Origin: JBNAGF01 sp049801055
Lineage (GTDB): Bacteria > Pseudomonadota > Alphaproteobacteria > Rhodobacterales > Rhodobacteraceae
Direction of reading: 5' to 3'
Assembly: GCF_049801055.1 (NCBI RefSeq)
Contig: NZ_JBNAGF010000003.1
Coordinates: 1-64,000, forward strand
Length of the DNA stretch: 64,000 bases
This document shows, piece by piece, positions 36,620 through 44,789 of the stretch. The notes under the pieces were generated by a model. It saw only the letters and a program-made list of their open reading frames with translations. It was not told where the DNA came from and ran no database searches. Each line of letters begins with the position of its first letter. Within the stretch, counting starts at the first letter, position 1. The translations under genes were made by a program, and so were the position numbers.

Positions 36620-38529
36620 AAAAAGATCTTTTGCTCTCAACCAGATTACCGGCCGCCGCATTGGCCTCACTTGTGGTCAGCTCAGCCGCATTTGCACTGG
36701 AGGTCACACCCCAACAAGTGGGCGAGGTGCAGCCGGAATACTCGCCCCATGTGAACGAAAGCTTTCCTCAGCGGGTGTTCTGGGGGGACACGCACTTGCA
36801 CACGACCTATTCCCCCGATGCAGGAATGCTAAAGAACTTCGACCTAGGCCCGGAAGAAGCCTATCGCATGGCTCGGGGCGAGCAGGTGACCGCCAACAAC
36901 GGGATGCAGGCAAAGCTGGTTCGGCCTCTCGATTTCCTCGTCGTTTCCGATCACTCGGAATACATGGGCCTGATCCCCGAAATCCGCGGGGGCAACCCCG
37001 ATCTGCTGAAAGACCCTGTCGGCAAGCAATGGTATGACTGGTACAACGAAGGCGAGGACGGTCAGTACAAGGTCTTCCTTAATTTCGCAGAGGACCTGAG
37101 CAACAATACCGGCCGGATTGAGTTCAGCAAGATTGCCCGGTCGACCTGGGACTACATGACCGAGACAGCGGATCAGTACAACAATCCCGGGTCCTTTACG
37201 GCCTTTATCGGCTATGAATGGTCCTCTACGCCAAAAGGCGACAATCTGCACCGGGTCGTCATTTTCAAGGATGATGCGGACAAGGCCAGCCGGGTTGTTC
37301 CGTTCTCGTCCTTCGACAGTGCCGATCCGGAGGATCTCTGGAAATTCCTTGCCGATTATGAGGACAAGACTGGGGGGCGTGTCATGGCCATCCCGCATAA
37401 TGGCAATGTCTCAAATGGCGCGATGTTCGATACCGAGACCCGCAGTGGCGAACCGATCAGCGCCGAATACGCCAAAATGCGGATGCGCTTCGAGCGACTT
37501 CACGAGATGACCCAGATGAAAGGGGACAGCGAAACTCATCCTATGTTGTCTCCAGAAGATGAATTTGCGGATTATGGTACGTGGGACAAAGCCAACCTGA
37601 CAGGTGAAGCTTCGCCAACTCCGGAAGATCTGCCGGGCAGCTACGCACGATCCGCCCTCAAGCGCGGAATGCAGATCGAAGCCGAAGTCGGAGCAAACCC
37701 CTACAAGCAGGGTTTCATTGGATCGACCGACAGCCACACCTCATTGGCGACAGCTGGCGAAATGAACTTCTTTGGCAAAGCGTCTATAGCCGAGCCCTAT
37801 GCGGGTCGTTGGGATCATGTCCTGATTCAGAGCCAGACCGATGACAGCCTGACCACTTACAACTACGAAACTTTGGCGGCAGGTCTGGCCGGCGTCTGGG
37901 CCGAAGAGAATACCCGGGAATCGCTGTTTGAGGCTATGGAACGCCGGGAAACCTATGCCACCACCGGCACACGCATGACCGTCCGCAATTTCTGCGGATT
38001 TGGCTTTGAGTCCGGCGACGTGCATCGTTCGGATTTCGCACGTCACGGATATGTCACCGGGGTGCCGATGGGAGGAGAGTTAAACGGTGCTGAGGAAGGC
38101 ATGGCGCCGACCTGTGTCATCCGGGCCCTGCGTGATCCGGATGGGGCCAATCTCGACCGGTTGCAGATCGTCAAGGGCTGGCTCAATCCGGATGGGTCTA
38201 CGGGGGAGCAGGTCTATAACGTTACCGTCTCTGACGGGCGAGAGATCAAACCGGACGGTTCTGTTGATCCTGTGGGAAATACGGTCGACCTGTCGATCCC
38301 CAGCTACACCAACACGATTGGCGATGCATTGATGTTCGGTGAGTGGACCGATCCGGACTTCGACCCGTCCAAACCGTCGTTCTATTACGTGCGGGTGCTG
38401 GAAATCCCGACCCCAACCTGGGCGGCAAAGGACTCCGTGTTTTTTGGGGTTGAGATGCCGGACGAGGTTCCCATGGTGCATCAGGAACGCGCGTACACCT
38501 CGCCCATCTGGTACACGCCCGAAAGTTGA
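36616..38529 (+). CDS. Secreted DUF3604 protein (PHP-like metalloenzyme candidate)
   Basis: A 637-aa protein with a Sec signal peptide (to about SAAFALE). The DUF3604 fold resembles the PHP phosphoesterase superfamily. The metal-type motifs are GDTHLHTTYSPDAG (His60, His62), VVSDHSEYMG (Asp112, His113), IPHNGNVSNG and GSTDSHTSLA. The catalytic activity of the family is not established. A periplasmic hydrolase acting on a phosphate or sulfate ester is an inference from the fold and the neighbouring sulfatase and outer-membrane proteins. The start overlaps the receiver gene stop. Copy 2 at 61461-63374 differs by about six residues. Confidence 0.88.
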   Translation: MKKDLLLSTRLPAAALASLVVSSAAFALEVTPQQVGEVQPEYSPHVNESFPQRVFWGDTHLHTTYSPDAGMLKNFDLGPEEAYRMARGEQVTANNGMQAKLVRPLDFLVVSDHSEYMGLIPEIRGGNPDLLKDPVGKQWYDWYNEGEDGQYKVFLNFAEDLSNNTGRIEFSKIARSTWDYMTETADQYNNPGSFTAFIGYEWSSTPKGDNLHRVVIFKDDADKASRVVPFSSFDSADPEDLWKFLADYEDKTGGRVMAIPHNGNVSNGAMFDTETRSGEPISAEYAKMRMRFERLHEMTQMKGDSETHPMLSPEDEFADYGTWDKANLTGEASPTPEDLPGSYARSALKRGMQIEAEVGANPYKQGFIGSTDSHTSLATAGEMNFFGKASIAEPYAGRWDHVLIQSQTDDSLTTYNYETLAAGLAGVWAEENTRESLFEAMERRETYATTGTRMTVRNFCGFGFESGDVHRSDFARHGYVTGVPMGGELNGAEEGMAPTCVIRALRDPDGANLDRLQIVKGWLNPDGSTGEQVYNVTVSDGREIKPDGSVDPVGNTVDLSIPSYTNTIGDALMFGEWTDPDFDPSKPSFYYVRVLEIPTPTWAAKDSVFFGVEMPDEVPMVHQERAYTSPIWYTPES

Positions 38530-38567
38530 TCCCCCTTAGTCTTTAGCCGCATGAGAAAGAACAACTA

Positions 38568-40067
38568 ATGCTAAAGAGCCTACTTTTTCCGACCGCCTTG
38601 TCGCTCCTGGCCGCGTCAGCTTTTGCTCAGGAAGAGCCGATGTATCCAAACGAAGTTGAGACCCGGATTGGACCGCTGTCCTTCGACCACGGCATCCCGA
38701 CCGAGGAAACGTCAGAGAAGCTGTACGACTATCTCGACTTCAACAGGGCCGTACAGGCTTATCTGTGGTCGTTGCCGATCATGGGACACACGCAGTGGCG
38801 CCAAACCTATCTCGATGAATACGACATAAAGCCAAACGAGTTGATTTTCGCACGCGAGTTTAACGAGCGTTCACTGATCCTGACCGCAAATGAGTCGACC
38901 CCGTATCTTTTCGGCTGGCTCAACGTCAAGGAAAAGGCCGCAATCATCGAAGTGCCTGAGGGACCAATCATCGGTCTGATGACCGACTTCTGGCAGCGCG
39001 GTTTGGCAGATCTCGGTGTCTTCGGGCCAAACGCAGGGCGAGGTGGAACTTGGGTGATCCATGGTCCGGAAACCCCGGTGGCTGAAATTCCGGTCATCGA
39101 GGGCGCGCAATACGTCAAATCCAATACCAACAACCTTTGGTGGCTGATGCGTGTTAACAGTCCCCCGGAAGAGCGCGAAGCACTGGCCAGCGGCATTCTG
39201 ACCGGCTTTAATGGCGAGGAACTGCGCTCTCAGCTTCGGGACGGCGAGAACAAGGTCGGGCGGAATTTCCAGCCTCGCGGTATGCGATACTGGGAAATGT
39301 TACACATGATCCTTCAGGAAGAGCCGGTCGAGGAACGTGACCAGTTCTTCATGTATTTCCTCAAGGAGCTCGGCATTGAAAAGGGTAAGCCATTTAAGCC
39401 GACCGAGCGTCAGCGGGCATTGCTCGAAGAGGGTGCCGTACTTGGCGAGGCTATGGCCAAGAATTTTGTATTCCGCGAACGTTTGCCGGGTGTTTTGCGT
39501 GACGATGGGTGGCGACTGATCTTAGGTCGGGTTGAGGGAACCGAACCGGGAGACGCCATGGATCATACGCAGACAATCGGAGAAATTGGGCGTTTCGATC
39601 CGCGGGCTCGATATACTTATGAGGCCACGACCACGTCACCGAAGATCGTTTATCCCAAGGTTGGGTACGGCATGGGATATGGCGGCATGTTCCTAGACAG
39701 TGAAGAGCGCGCTTTGGCGGGCGACAGGTCGTATGTCATCAATGTTCCCGCTGATCCACCGGTCGAGATTTTCTGGGCGATCACGGTTTATGATGTTGAT
39801 ACCCGTGGCATGGTTCGCACCGACCAGGAACGCGCTGAGCGCGGCTCCAAGCACGAAGGTATTCGAGCACTTCCCGACGGAACGACACCGATCCTTGTCG
39901 GGCCGGAAGCCCCACCTTCCGACTGGGAAAACAACTGGATCAAGTCAATCCCAGGTCGCGCGTGGTTTCCCTATTTCCGCTTCTATGGGCCGAAGCAGGG
40001 GTACTTTGACCAGAGTTGGAAACTACCGCAGATCGAAGAAGTCAACTTCGACGAATTACCAAAGTAA
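38568..40067 (+). CDS. Secreted DUF1254/DUF1214 protein
   Basis: A 499-aa protein with a signal peptide (MLKSLLFPTALSLLAASAFA), a DUF1254 domain (about residues 50-170) and a DUF1214 domain (about 375-485) ending AWFPYFRFYGPKQGYFDQSW. It is an intact paralogue of the frameshifted gene at 27466-29033 and shares PRARYTYEA and the C-terminal pattern. Function is unknown; the fixed pairing with DUF3604 and barrel genes suggests work on the same periplasmic substrate. It starts 38 bp after the DUF3604 stop. In copy 2 only its last 33 codons remain. Confidence 0.87.
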   Translation: MLKSLLFPTALSLLAASAFAQEEPMYPNEVETRIGPLSFDHGIPTEETSEKLYDYLDFNRAVQAYLWSLPIMGHTQWRQTYLDEYDIKPNELIFAREFNERSLILTANESTPYLFGWLNVKEKAAIIEVPEGPIIGLMTDFWQRGLADLGVFGPNAGRGGTWVIHGPETPVAEIPVIEGAQYVKSNTNNLWWLMRVNSPPEEREALASGILTGFNGEELRSQLRDGENKVGRNFQPRGMRYWEMLHMILQEEPVEERDQFFMYFLKELGIEKGKPFKPTERQRALLEEGAVLGEAMAKNFVFRERLPGVLRDDGWRLILGRVEGTEPGDAMDHTQTIGEIGRFDPRARYTYEATTTSPKIVYPKVGYGMGYGGMFLDSEERALAGDRSYVINVPADPPVEIFWAITVYDVDTRGMVRTDQERAERGSKHEGIRALPDGTTPILVGPEAPPSDWENNWIKSIPGRAWFPYFRFYGPKQGYFDQSWKLPQIEEVNFDELPK

Positions 40068-40127
40068 GCGATGGAGCCGCGCTTGAGTACGACTTCTTTT
40101 GCCTTCTAACTCAAAGGACCTAAAAAA

Positions 40128-40949
40128 ATGATCCGCCTTTCAGCTGCCCTTCTTGCCCTGTGCTTTGGTTTGAGCAGCACAGCCTCGGCTGAATCTAATC
40201 TTGGAGCCGCCGTTCAGAACCCGATCAGTTCTCTGGTGAGTGTTCCCTTCAAGTTTACTTTCGACAATGGTGCTCCAAACGGAAAGGCCAATTCCATGGC
40301 CATCCAGCCGGTGATCCCTGTTACCGTCGGCAATTGGAACCTAGTCTCGCGATTCATCATTCCCCTTTACGACGCACCGGGCGGTATTGCCGGCCTGCCG
40401 GGCAATCCAGGCATCGGGAATCCATCTACACCGGGGCGGGTCACGGGTTTAGGTGATATCAACTACACGCTGTTCTTTAGCCCGGTGAAGCCAGTCAATG
40501 GCTGGATCTGGGGGATTGGACCGTCGATCACCGCCGACAGCGCAACCGATGATCGACTGGGTAGCGGAAAATGGAGCGCAGGCGTATCAGCAGTTGCTCT
40601 GAACCAGCCCGGCTGGGGAACCTGGGGCGCGTTAGTCAGGCATCTTTGGTCCTTTGCAGGAGACAGTTCCCGAAAGGATGTGAACCAGACATTGTTCGAA
40701 CCCTTCATCAACTACAATCTCGACAATGGCTGGTATCTAATTAGCGATATGGTCATCACCTACGACTGGAAAGCGTCCTCCGGGGACGGCTTGTTGCTGC
40801 CGGTCGGCGGTGGCGTCGGCAAGATCACAAGATGGGGAAACCAACCGGTAAACCTCCGAGCAGAGGCATATTACAACGTGGAACGCCCGGCCAGCGCACC
40901 GAAATGGCAGGTCGGCTTTACCGTGCAGTTGCTGTTTCCGAAAGGGTAA
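40128..40949 (+). CDS. Outer-membrane beta-barrel transporter-like protein
   Basis: A 273-aa protein with a signal peptide (to TASAES) and a barrel-like body with alternating strands, including GPSITADSATDDRLGSGKW and a C-terminal KWQVGFTVQLLFPKG. AAAGGA precedes the ATG. It is a diverged paralogue of the protein at 30605-31450 and identical in its first part to the window-truncated copy at 63541. It probably lets the operon's substrate pass the outer membrane. The substrate is unknown. Confidence 0.83.
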   Translation: MIRLSAALLALCFGLSSTASAESNLGAAVQNPISSLVSVPFKFTFDNGAPNGKANSMAIQPVIPVTVGNWNLVSRFIIPLYDAPGGIAGLPGNPGIGNPSTPGRVTGLGDINYTLFFSPVKPVNGWIWGIGPSITADSATDDRLGSGKWSAGVSAVALNQPGWGTWGALVRHLWSFAGDSSRKDVNQTLFEPFINYNLDNGWYLISDMVITYDWKASSGDGLLLPVGGGVGKITRWGNQPVNLRAEAYYNVERPASAPKWQVGFTVQLLFPKG

Positions 40950-40951
40950 GC

Positions 40952-41524
40952 ATGCTCAAGACAACGGTCATAGGCGGAATTCTGTTCCTGGTCCCGTTTG
41001 GAATTCTTCTGTTGGTATTGCACGAAGTTCTTCTGCTGGCGTTGCTGATTGTAGATCCAATTGCCTCCCTGTTTCCGAAAGATGACTACTGGGGGATCTC
41101 TCTCGCTGTCATTCTGGCCGTGCTGCTGATCCTTGTCGTGTGCTTTGTGGCAGGTTTGGCCGCCCGACATGCCGCGTTTTCAGGGGTTTCTTCCAAAACC
41201 GATCAGTTTCTTGAGCAGATCATACCGGGTTACGAAATGCTTCGAGCCCGGATTTCTGGCGCAATTGCTGAAGGACAAAAGTCGTCGAGCAGCAAGGTTG
41301 TTTCAGTTATGTCTGGGGGCTTAAAACGCTATGCACTTTTGGTCGAAGAGTTTGCGGATTCCGAGGAAGCGCTTGTATTTCTCCCAGGATCACCAAATGC
41401 CGAATCCGGTGTCATAGGCCGCGTTCCACTTTCCGACCTGGAGTTTGAGAACATCCCAGTCAGCAAACTCCACCGTGCCTTCAAGTTCTATGGTCGTGGA
41501 TTGGGTGAAATCGAGCTTCAATAA
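40952..41524 (+). CDS. DUF502 family inner-membrane protein
   Basis: A 190-aa protein with two long hydrophobic segments (about residues 5-35 and 48-72) followed by a soluble domain containing KTDQFLEQIIPGYEMLRARI and ending FYGRGLGEIELQ. This matches the DUF502 layout. ATG at 40952 begins 2 bp after the barrel gene stop and has AAAGGG upstream; the longer upstream frame lies inside the barrel gene. Function is unknown. It closes the kinase-to-DUF502 gene run. Confidence 0.82.
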   Translation: MLKTTVIGGILFLVPFGILLLVLHEVLLLALLIVDPIASLFPKDDYWGISLAVILAVLLILVVCFVAGLAARHAAFSGVSSKTDQFLEQIIPGYEMLRARISGAIAEGQKSSSSKVVSVMSGGLKRYALLVEEFADSEEALVFLPGSPNAESGVIGRVPLSDLEFENIPVSKLHRAFKFYGRGLGEIELQ

Positions 41525-41960
41525 CCCGGTCGGTCCTATCAGTTTTGAAATCTTGAGAACTCTGCCAACTTAGCTTTTGAGGCGCTGGATACAGCTCAGC
41601 GAATGGCAGCTTTTCGCTTGATGCCGCTGTGTTCCATGTCCGCTTAGGACTGCTTGCGACCGACTGCGCACGCAGCATTAAGACCGCCTAGCCGTGGCGG
41701 CTGTGGGCTCAGAGCCGACTTGCGGCAGTGCAGAGAAGATCTCGGTTTCAAGCGAATGTGGATTTCGGCTTTCGACGTTGCGGCTTGATCGGTTCGCACC
41801 TGTGGAGAACGACCGGATTCCGCCCAACGTGAGGAATGTAAGCGTCTGCTAGGAACCGCCCGTAGCTCAACGAACATGGAGCGTTTTTGGCTCATCCAGA
41901 AAGTCCGCGAACTCCCTTGAGTCCTTGCACGTCACCTTCAATTTCTTCCTATAGTTGAAA

Positions 41961-42161
41961 ACAATGCAATGTTTGGGCATATCGTGCAATGTTATGGGCA
42001 AAATGCAAAGCTATGAGCACACCTACAACAACCATGTAGGTGTACGCATAACGCTGCATTCACGACATTGACTTTATTAAAGAAATTCGCGGAGTTTCGC
42101 CCATAACGTAGCACAGCGTTTGCGCATAACTTTGCACGATTTGCCCTTAAGATTGCATTGT
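41961..42161. mobile_element. 201-bp MITE-like element with repeat-built inverted ends
   Basis: Imperfect terminal inverted repeats of about 43 bp (41961-42003 and 42118-42161) match at roughly 37 positions with one gap. Each arm is built from short repeats of the type TGCAANGTTATGNGCA spaced about 20 bp (starts at 41965, 41985 and 42004 on the left). The centre holds a perfect 9-bp stem ACACCTACA/TGTAGGTGT (42019-42027 with 42035-42043). There is no gene inside. The spacing looks like recombinase or transposase arm sites, so it is probably a non-autonomous element. The flanks 41525-41960 and 42162-42490 hold no recognisable gene. Confidence 0.65.
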
Positions 42162-42490
42162 CACCTGAAGTTGCCGTCTCATTAGACGAGTGGCACTATC
42201 GGAATCAACTTTGAGGAACTTCTCTCTAGTATTACGTGCATTTGCTGTCGCAAGTTGCAAGATTTCGGTGAGGTAGGCCCTCGATTTGTGCGTCCTGTTT
42301 TCAGGGCCCTGAATGGAAGGACTTGGGGCTCAGCATTCGACAAGATGGGCGGAGAGTGGTCGTTCTGTGCGTTCGACATAAGGGTCAGCTATGCGAACTT
42401 TGCCGCCGACCGCTGTAGATATTCCAAAGACTGCTTTGCCTCTGACGCCGAAGCAGATATGCTGGCGCTAAACGCAAAAAAAGGCGAGAT

Positions 42491-42838
42491 ATGCGATACT
42501 TACTCAGTTGTGTTGTCATCCTAGTTGGATTGTCGACCGCATTATCGGCAAACGAAGATCTCACGGATCCAATTACTCTTATGAACAATTGCGAGCGGAT
42601 TGCCTCCGGCCGTTTGGGAATGCCAATTGAAGATGTTCGAGTGGAGCTGCAAACCGCGAGGGTTGACGGTTCGATCCCGGTCAATGGCGAAGTTTTAGGG
42701 TATGAAGGCGGTGAGCTTACCTTCCAATGCAATTTCGATGCAAAGGGTATGCCTGAAAACTTCTGGAACTCAAAAGACATTGTTGGTTGTCCAGCAGACA
42801 TCTCTGAGGCTGACCGATGGTTGTTTCCTCGCTGCTGA
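42491..42838 (+). CDS. Small secreted four-cysteine protein, unknown
   Basis: A 115-aa protein with a clear signal peptide (MRYLLSCVVILVGLSTALSA) and a mature part carrying Cys34, Cys80, Cys100 and Cys115, which could form two disulfides in the periplasm. AAGGCGAG lies just upstream of the ATG. I recognise no family. It is isolated between a MITE-like element and transposase scraps, so it may be a transferred orphan gene. Confidence 0.65.
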   Translation: MRYLLSCVVILVGLSTALSANEDLTDPITLMNNCERIASGRLGMPIEDVRVELQTARVDGSIPVNGEVLGYEGGELTFQCNFDAKGMPENFWNSKDIVGCPADISEADRWLFPRC

Positions 42839-43132
42839 GATAATGTCTATTCGGCCCCGACGTCGAGTAATTTTTTCCCTGCCGAATAGACAACTGCACG
42901 AGATCTACGTGCCAGCGACAAGCATCTGTGCATTTGCTTGTTGAAAGAGGTACGGTTGTCAATTCTTGCATAACGAACCAAACCCGTAACTCGGTCTGGC
43001 CTTGGCCGTTGGACCGGCTACGCGTCAATAAACCGACACTTGCGTGTTTTCGCAACACCGTCCGTCGTCAGGGATTGTGGGACAGATGGCCGCCTGAACT
43101 AAGAGAGGGTCTGGCTCAACTGGTTGTTGTGA

Positions 43133-43318
43133 TTATGCGGCGGATTTGCGGTGAAGCAAGCGCCGGGTTTCGATGGTCTTTCGTTTGATCCTTTCTCGTT
43201 GTTTTAGAATGGTCTGTCCACGCCCGAAGTAGACATCGGCCGGTGTGAGGTTTTGCAGGCTCTCGTGATAGCGCCGGTGATTGTAGTGATCGAAGAAATC
43301 AGCGACGGCTTCCAAGTC
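43133..43318 (-). pseudogene. IS3-family transposase C-terminal fragment A
   Basis: On the minus strand the frame reads DLEAVADFFDHYNHRRYHES, then LQNLTPADVYFGRG and ends LLHRKSAA with TAA at 43133. This is the end of an IS3-family OrfB. The upstream part of the protein is absent and replaced by fragment B, which runs in the opposite direction. Confidence 0.8.
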
Positions 43319-43324
43319 CGGTCT

Positions 43325-43438
43325 GTCATCAATAACTGGATGGTATTCTACAACACCGAACGGCCCCATTCCGCGCTTGAACGGCAGACGCCCGACGATG
43401 CATATTGGCCTGGCTTGAAAGAGCAAAAGGCAGCATGA
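43325..43438 (+). pseudogene. IS3-family transposase C-terminal fragment B
   Basis: On the plus strand the frame reads VINNWMVFYNTERPHSALE, then RQTPDDAYWPGLKEQKAA and a TGA at 43436. This is the end of a different IS3-family OrfB. The text after it up to about 43497 looks like the element's right end, and NUDIX-gene sequence begins directly afterwards. Confidence 0.8.
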
Positions 43439-43497
43439 AACCTAAACCCGATACACCTTAGCAAAGCTGCAAAACTGTCCGAAAAGGTGGGACCACT

Positions 43498-43723
43498 TCA
43501 GGTCTTCCAACTGCCTTTGCGCGAACTCAACAGCCCTGACATTCCCGGGCTTGAGGACAGCGACAACAGCGACCATCCGGTGTTGTCGGCATTCTTCCCG
43601 ACTTTGGGGCATTACATGTATGCGTTCACGGCTGCCATTCTCTATCAGTTTCGGGAGATTACACTGCGAGGTAAGACAACCCGAGTTTCGCATTTTGATC
43701 AACCCACCTTTGCCTGGAAGTAG
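43498..43723 (+). pseudogene. NUDIX hydrolase fragment 1 (C-terminal part)
   Basis: The frame QVFQLPLRELNSPDIPGLED, SDNSDHPVLSAFFPTLGHYM and AFTAAILYQFREITL is the C-terminal third of a NUDIX hydrolase. The first 42 residues match the fragment at 57432-57882. This copy keeps the end of the protein that the other lacks. The Nudix box is missing. The left border coincides with the end of transposase fragment B, so the gene was cut by that insertion. Confidence 0.78.
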
Positions 43724-43766
43724 TCGCAAGGCGAATGGTCTTCTGATTTTTTGACTGAAGAAGGTA

Positions 43767-44789
43767 TCACTTTTCTGGAACAAAGCGATCCACGATTGCA
43801 AAGGCAAAACTGAGGTAGGCGAAGGCAATGCCGAGCTGCCACAAGCGGAAAACCATTTTCGTTTGAGCATCATCAGAAAATGGCATCAGTGTTCCACCCA
43901 ACAGAATAAGAAAGGCAGTGATTGCTGAAACCATGCGCACGTCGCCGTTTATGAACCTGTGGGAGAACCAAATCATGGCGGCCAGCGAAACCACCAAAAT
44001 AAATGGCAGGAACGGGACGGCAACCATCAACTCATAAATCATGATGGCGCCGATACCGCCAATGGCGTTTGCGATCAGCATATCCTGAGTAGCGCGCCCC
44101 TGTACACTGGTATCTGCTACAAACTGAGACGATTGAATAGCAACAAAGACCAACACAAATGGTGTGATAAAGTCGAATACGAAGGCGCAGAACACAAACG
44201 GGATGACGATCACAACCAGACGAAACATGCGCCGCTCAACATCATACGAAGTGTCGTCAGCGACCTCTTTGTCAGATGTGGCTTCCACTAGGGTCGCGTC
44301 AGGCAGGAGCAGAAACACCAGCCAGGAAACGATCATTGCCACAGAAACGTTTGCGATTAGCCAGAACGCAATTTGGCCAGCAAGTTCCGGGCCTGTTCGA
44401 ACGAGATAGGGCACGAGAAGAGCAGCGATTACTGCAAAGACCGAAAGCAACATATCACCGGTTTTGATTTGCAATCGGTAGGCCAATAGTACCCCGACAC
44501 AGACTACGATCAAGAAGACGACGGGGTATGGAAGCAGCCAGATCGACAACCCCCAGGAGAGTAACAGGATTGCCGCCGACTTTGTTAACAGCGAAATCCC
44601 ATAGGAGACTGGAACAGGTTTCAGGCCAAGCGCGAACAAGGCCGCAAATACGGAACCTATGAAAGCCAGTTGCAGATATCCCAGAAGCCCCAGCGAAAAT
44701 ACGATCCACGGTGCAAGTGCAAGCCGCAATCCATGGCGCAGGTTCTCTGGAGGGGAGAGCGCAGCAACCGAGCTTGTTTCAGTACGCAT
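43767..44789 (-). CDS. DUF2955 (FUSC-like) inner-membrane protein
   Basis: A 340-aa protein with about ten hydrophobic segments in two blocks separated by a polar loop (about residues 165-190). This layout is typical of DUF2955, a relative of the FUSC/AaeB efflux proteins. ATG at 44789 overlaps the end of the HlyD-type gene by 11 bp, so they are translationally coupled. With that adaptor it should form an efflux system for aromatic acids or similar compounds; the substrate is inferred only from the family. Confidence 0.82.
   Translation of the reverse strand: MRTETSSVAALSPPENLRHGLRLALAPWIVFSLGLLGYLQLAFIGSVFAALFALGLKPVPVSYGISLLTKSAAILLLSWGLSIWLLPYPVVFLIVVCVGVLLAYRLQIKTGDMLLSVFAVIAALLVPYLVRTGPELAGQIAFWLIANVSVAMIVSWLVFLLLPDATLVEATSDKEVADDTSYDVERRMFRLVVIVIPFVFCAFVFDFITPFVLVFVAIQSSQFVADTSVQGRATQDMLIANAIGGIGAIMIYELMVAVPFLPFILVVSLAAMIWFSHRFINGDVRMVSAITAFLILLGGTLMPFSDDAQTKMVFRLWQLGIAFAYLSFAFAIVDRFVPEK

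Larger units (their letters stand above)
35743..40589 (+). repeat. Large direct repeat, copy 1
   Basis: The block from inside the FixJ-like gene to the window-limited part of the outer-membrane protein gene recurs at 60589-64000 in the same orientation. Gene starts are offset by 24,845 bp (receiver and DUF3604) and 23,413 bp (outer-membrane protein). Copy 1 has the intact DUF1254 gene and complete FixJ-like gene, so it is probably the ancestral arrangement. Confidence 0.93.

Noticed and set aside
42019..42043. The 9-bp hairpin as a transcription terminator
   Set aside because: No T run follows on either strand, and it is centred in a symmetric element, so it is treated as part of that element.
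41965..42057. A CRISPR array, suggested by the spaced short repeats
   Set aside because: The repeats are about 16 bp, imperfect, spaced 20 bp start to start and occur in both orientations; there are no spacer-like inserts or cas genes.
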